Assembly (NCBI GenBank): GCA_963693365.1
Contig: CAVNZM010000005.1
Location: 9,362,001-9,426,000 of the forward strand
Length of the DNA stretch: 64,000 bases
Direction of reading: 5' to 3'
From: Amoebidium appalachense
Taxonomy: Eukaryota > Ichthyosporea
The position numbers and the translations under genes are program-made. Under the pieces are notes generated by a model. It did not search any database. It was given only the letters and a program-made list of their open reading frames with translations, and was not told the DNA's origin. This document shows positions 62,554-64,000 of this stretch, piece by piece (positions within the stretch are counted from its first letter, which is position 1; each line of letters opens with the position of its first letter).

Positions 62554-62720
62554 CGGCAAACATCATAAAGGTTCCACAGAGGCAAGCTGCATGGGGGAAG
62601 GAGAGGGAGGGGGGGGGGGGGGGGGGGAGGGGATGGGTGGGGAGGGGAATGGGTGGTTGGGGGAGGAAGGGGGGGGGGGGGGGGGGGGGGGGGGGGAGGG
62701 AGGGTCCTAGAAGCTACGGC
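61481..62720. repeat. G-rich low-complexity block
   Basis: Long poly-G runs (about 62134-62167, 62252-62278, 62499-62553, 62670-62696) alternate with G/A-rich and short GT tracts, and a C-run/T-run/G-run junction lies at 61870-61910. Frames through it are Gly- or Pro-rich artefacts. Confidence 0.85.
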
Positions 62721-63540
<820 letters not shown>

Positions 63541-64000
63541 TCATCCAATAAATGGCGCAGGACAGGCACCTTCATGATCTTTTAATGCACCAATCAGCAC
63601 CCTCCTCCCACCCACCATATCCAATAAGTATCTCAATCGCTCTGTTAGCTGCGGCTGGCGGAATCTCCAACCAGAAAGCAGCGTCAAAGCGTCAATCACA
63701 CGTAAATTCGGGGTCTTAACTGGCACGTACACATGCTGTGACGATCCAATCCCACTCCAGCCATTCCAATTGGCTAAATCGGTTGGCGGAGTTTGCGATG
63801 GGGTGAAATTTTGCGATGCCGCCGCGTGGATGGCGGCGCTACAGCACACCTCCTGCAGAATTTTCATAGCTACTTGGGCGTTAAAGGTGCACGCGCCATA
63901 CCACTCCAGCAACATATCAAGTCCGGTCACTCGTCTCGCAGTTAAAGGACCCCCTACCACCTCGCATCCCTCGTCGCATTCGCCGGCCTCCGCGCTTAAA
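63541..64000 (-). CDS. 3'-terminal part of an unrecognised gene, cut by the window edge
   Basis: The frame is open from the right edge of the window (it reads through GECDEGCEVVGGPLTARRV) to a stop at 63541-63543, giving at least 150 residues. Parts such as LDMLLEWYGACTFNAQVAMK, LRVIDALTLLSGWRFRQPQL and TERLRYLLDMVGG look like folded, helical protein, with codon use similar to the other genes here. No domain was recognised. The start and any upstream exons lie outside. Confidence 0.5.
   Translation of the reverse strand, partial: LSAEAGECDEGCEVVGGPLTARRVTGLDMLLEWYGACTFNAQVAMKILQEVCCSAAIHAAASQNFTPSQTPPTDLANWNGWSGIGSSQHVYVPVKTPNLRVIDALTLLSGWRFRQPQLTERLRYLLDMVGGRRVLIGALKDHEGACPAPFIG

Overview
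The window is nuclear DNA from an intron-rich eukaryote, most likely a microbial eukaryote (protist or alga-like) and not an animal. Three things point this way. Genes have spliceosomal GT-AG introns. The gene set mixes an ENGase with GH18 chitinases, a plant/fungal-type haem peroxidase and a DIRS-like retroelement. Intergenic and intronic DNA is crowded with (GT)n/(CA)n, (CT)n/(GA)n and very long poly-G/poly-C tracts. I could not identify the species. Most long open frames in the low-complexity stretches are repeat translations (poly-Cys/Val, His/Thr, Pro, Gly), not genes.

Layout. 1-3544: no gene; contains an irregular repeat family built on CCTAAATATC. 3545-20210 (+): an 18-exon gene for cytosolic-type endo-beta-N-acetylglucosaminidase (GH85, ENGase), rebuilt here from exon phases to about 756 residues. 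Its introns carry a TA-flanked MITE, minisatellites that abut splice sites, and complementary GT/CA tracts. 20211-24863: decaying tandem copies of the last exon, then a duplicated G-block/C-block composite repeat and a SINE-like repeat. 24864-35196: two head-to-head GH18 chitinase genes. The minus-strand copy is intact and the plus-strand copy is a pseudogene. Between them lies a DIRS-like element with one open reading frame for reverse transcriptase, RNase H and tyrosine recombinase. 35197-37930: a second composite-plus-SINE block. 37931-47500: two paralogous RING/TRAF-zinc-finger genes (minus strand), each followed by the same two satellite arrays and preceded by the same conserved promoter block. 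Each paralog has one lesion in its reading frame. 50188-51321: an unrecognised two-exon gene with internal protein repeats. 55984-57189: an intact, secreted, single-exon haem peroxidase. 57190-63540: foldback elements and low-complexity DNA. 63541-64000: the end of an unrecognised minus-strand gene that enters from the right edge.

Functional themes, by inference: glycan and chitin handling (ENGase, chitinases), extracellular oxidation (peroxidase) and ubiquitin-type signalling (RING/TRAF proteins). No operon-like linkage is expected or seen. The most unusual features are structural. Tandem arrays seem to have been seeded at gene and exon boundaries, several introns have C-rich tracts directly after the 5' splice site, and one intron begins with (GT)52 and ends in (CA)n.
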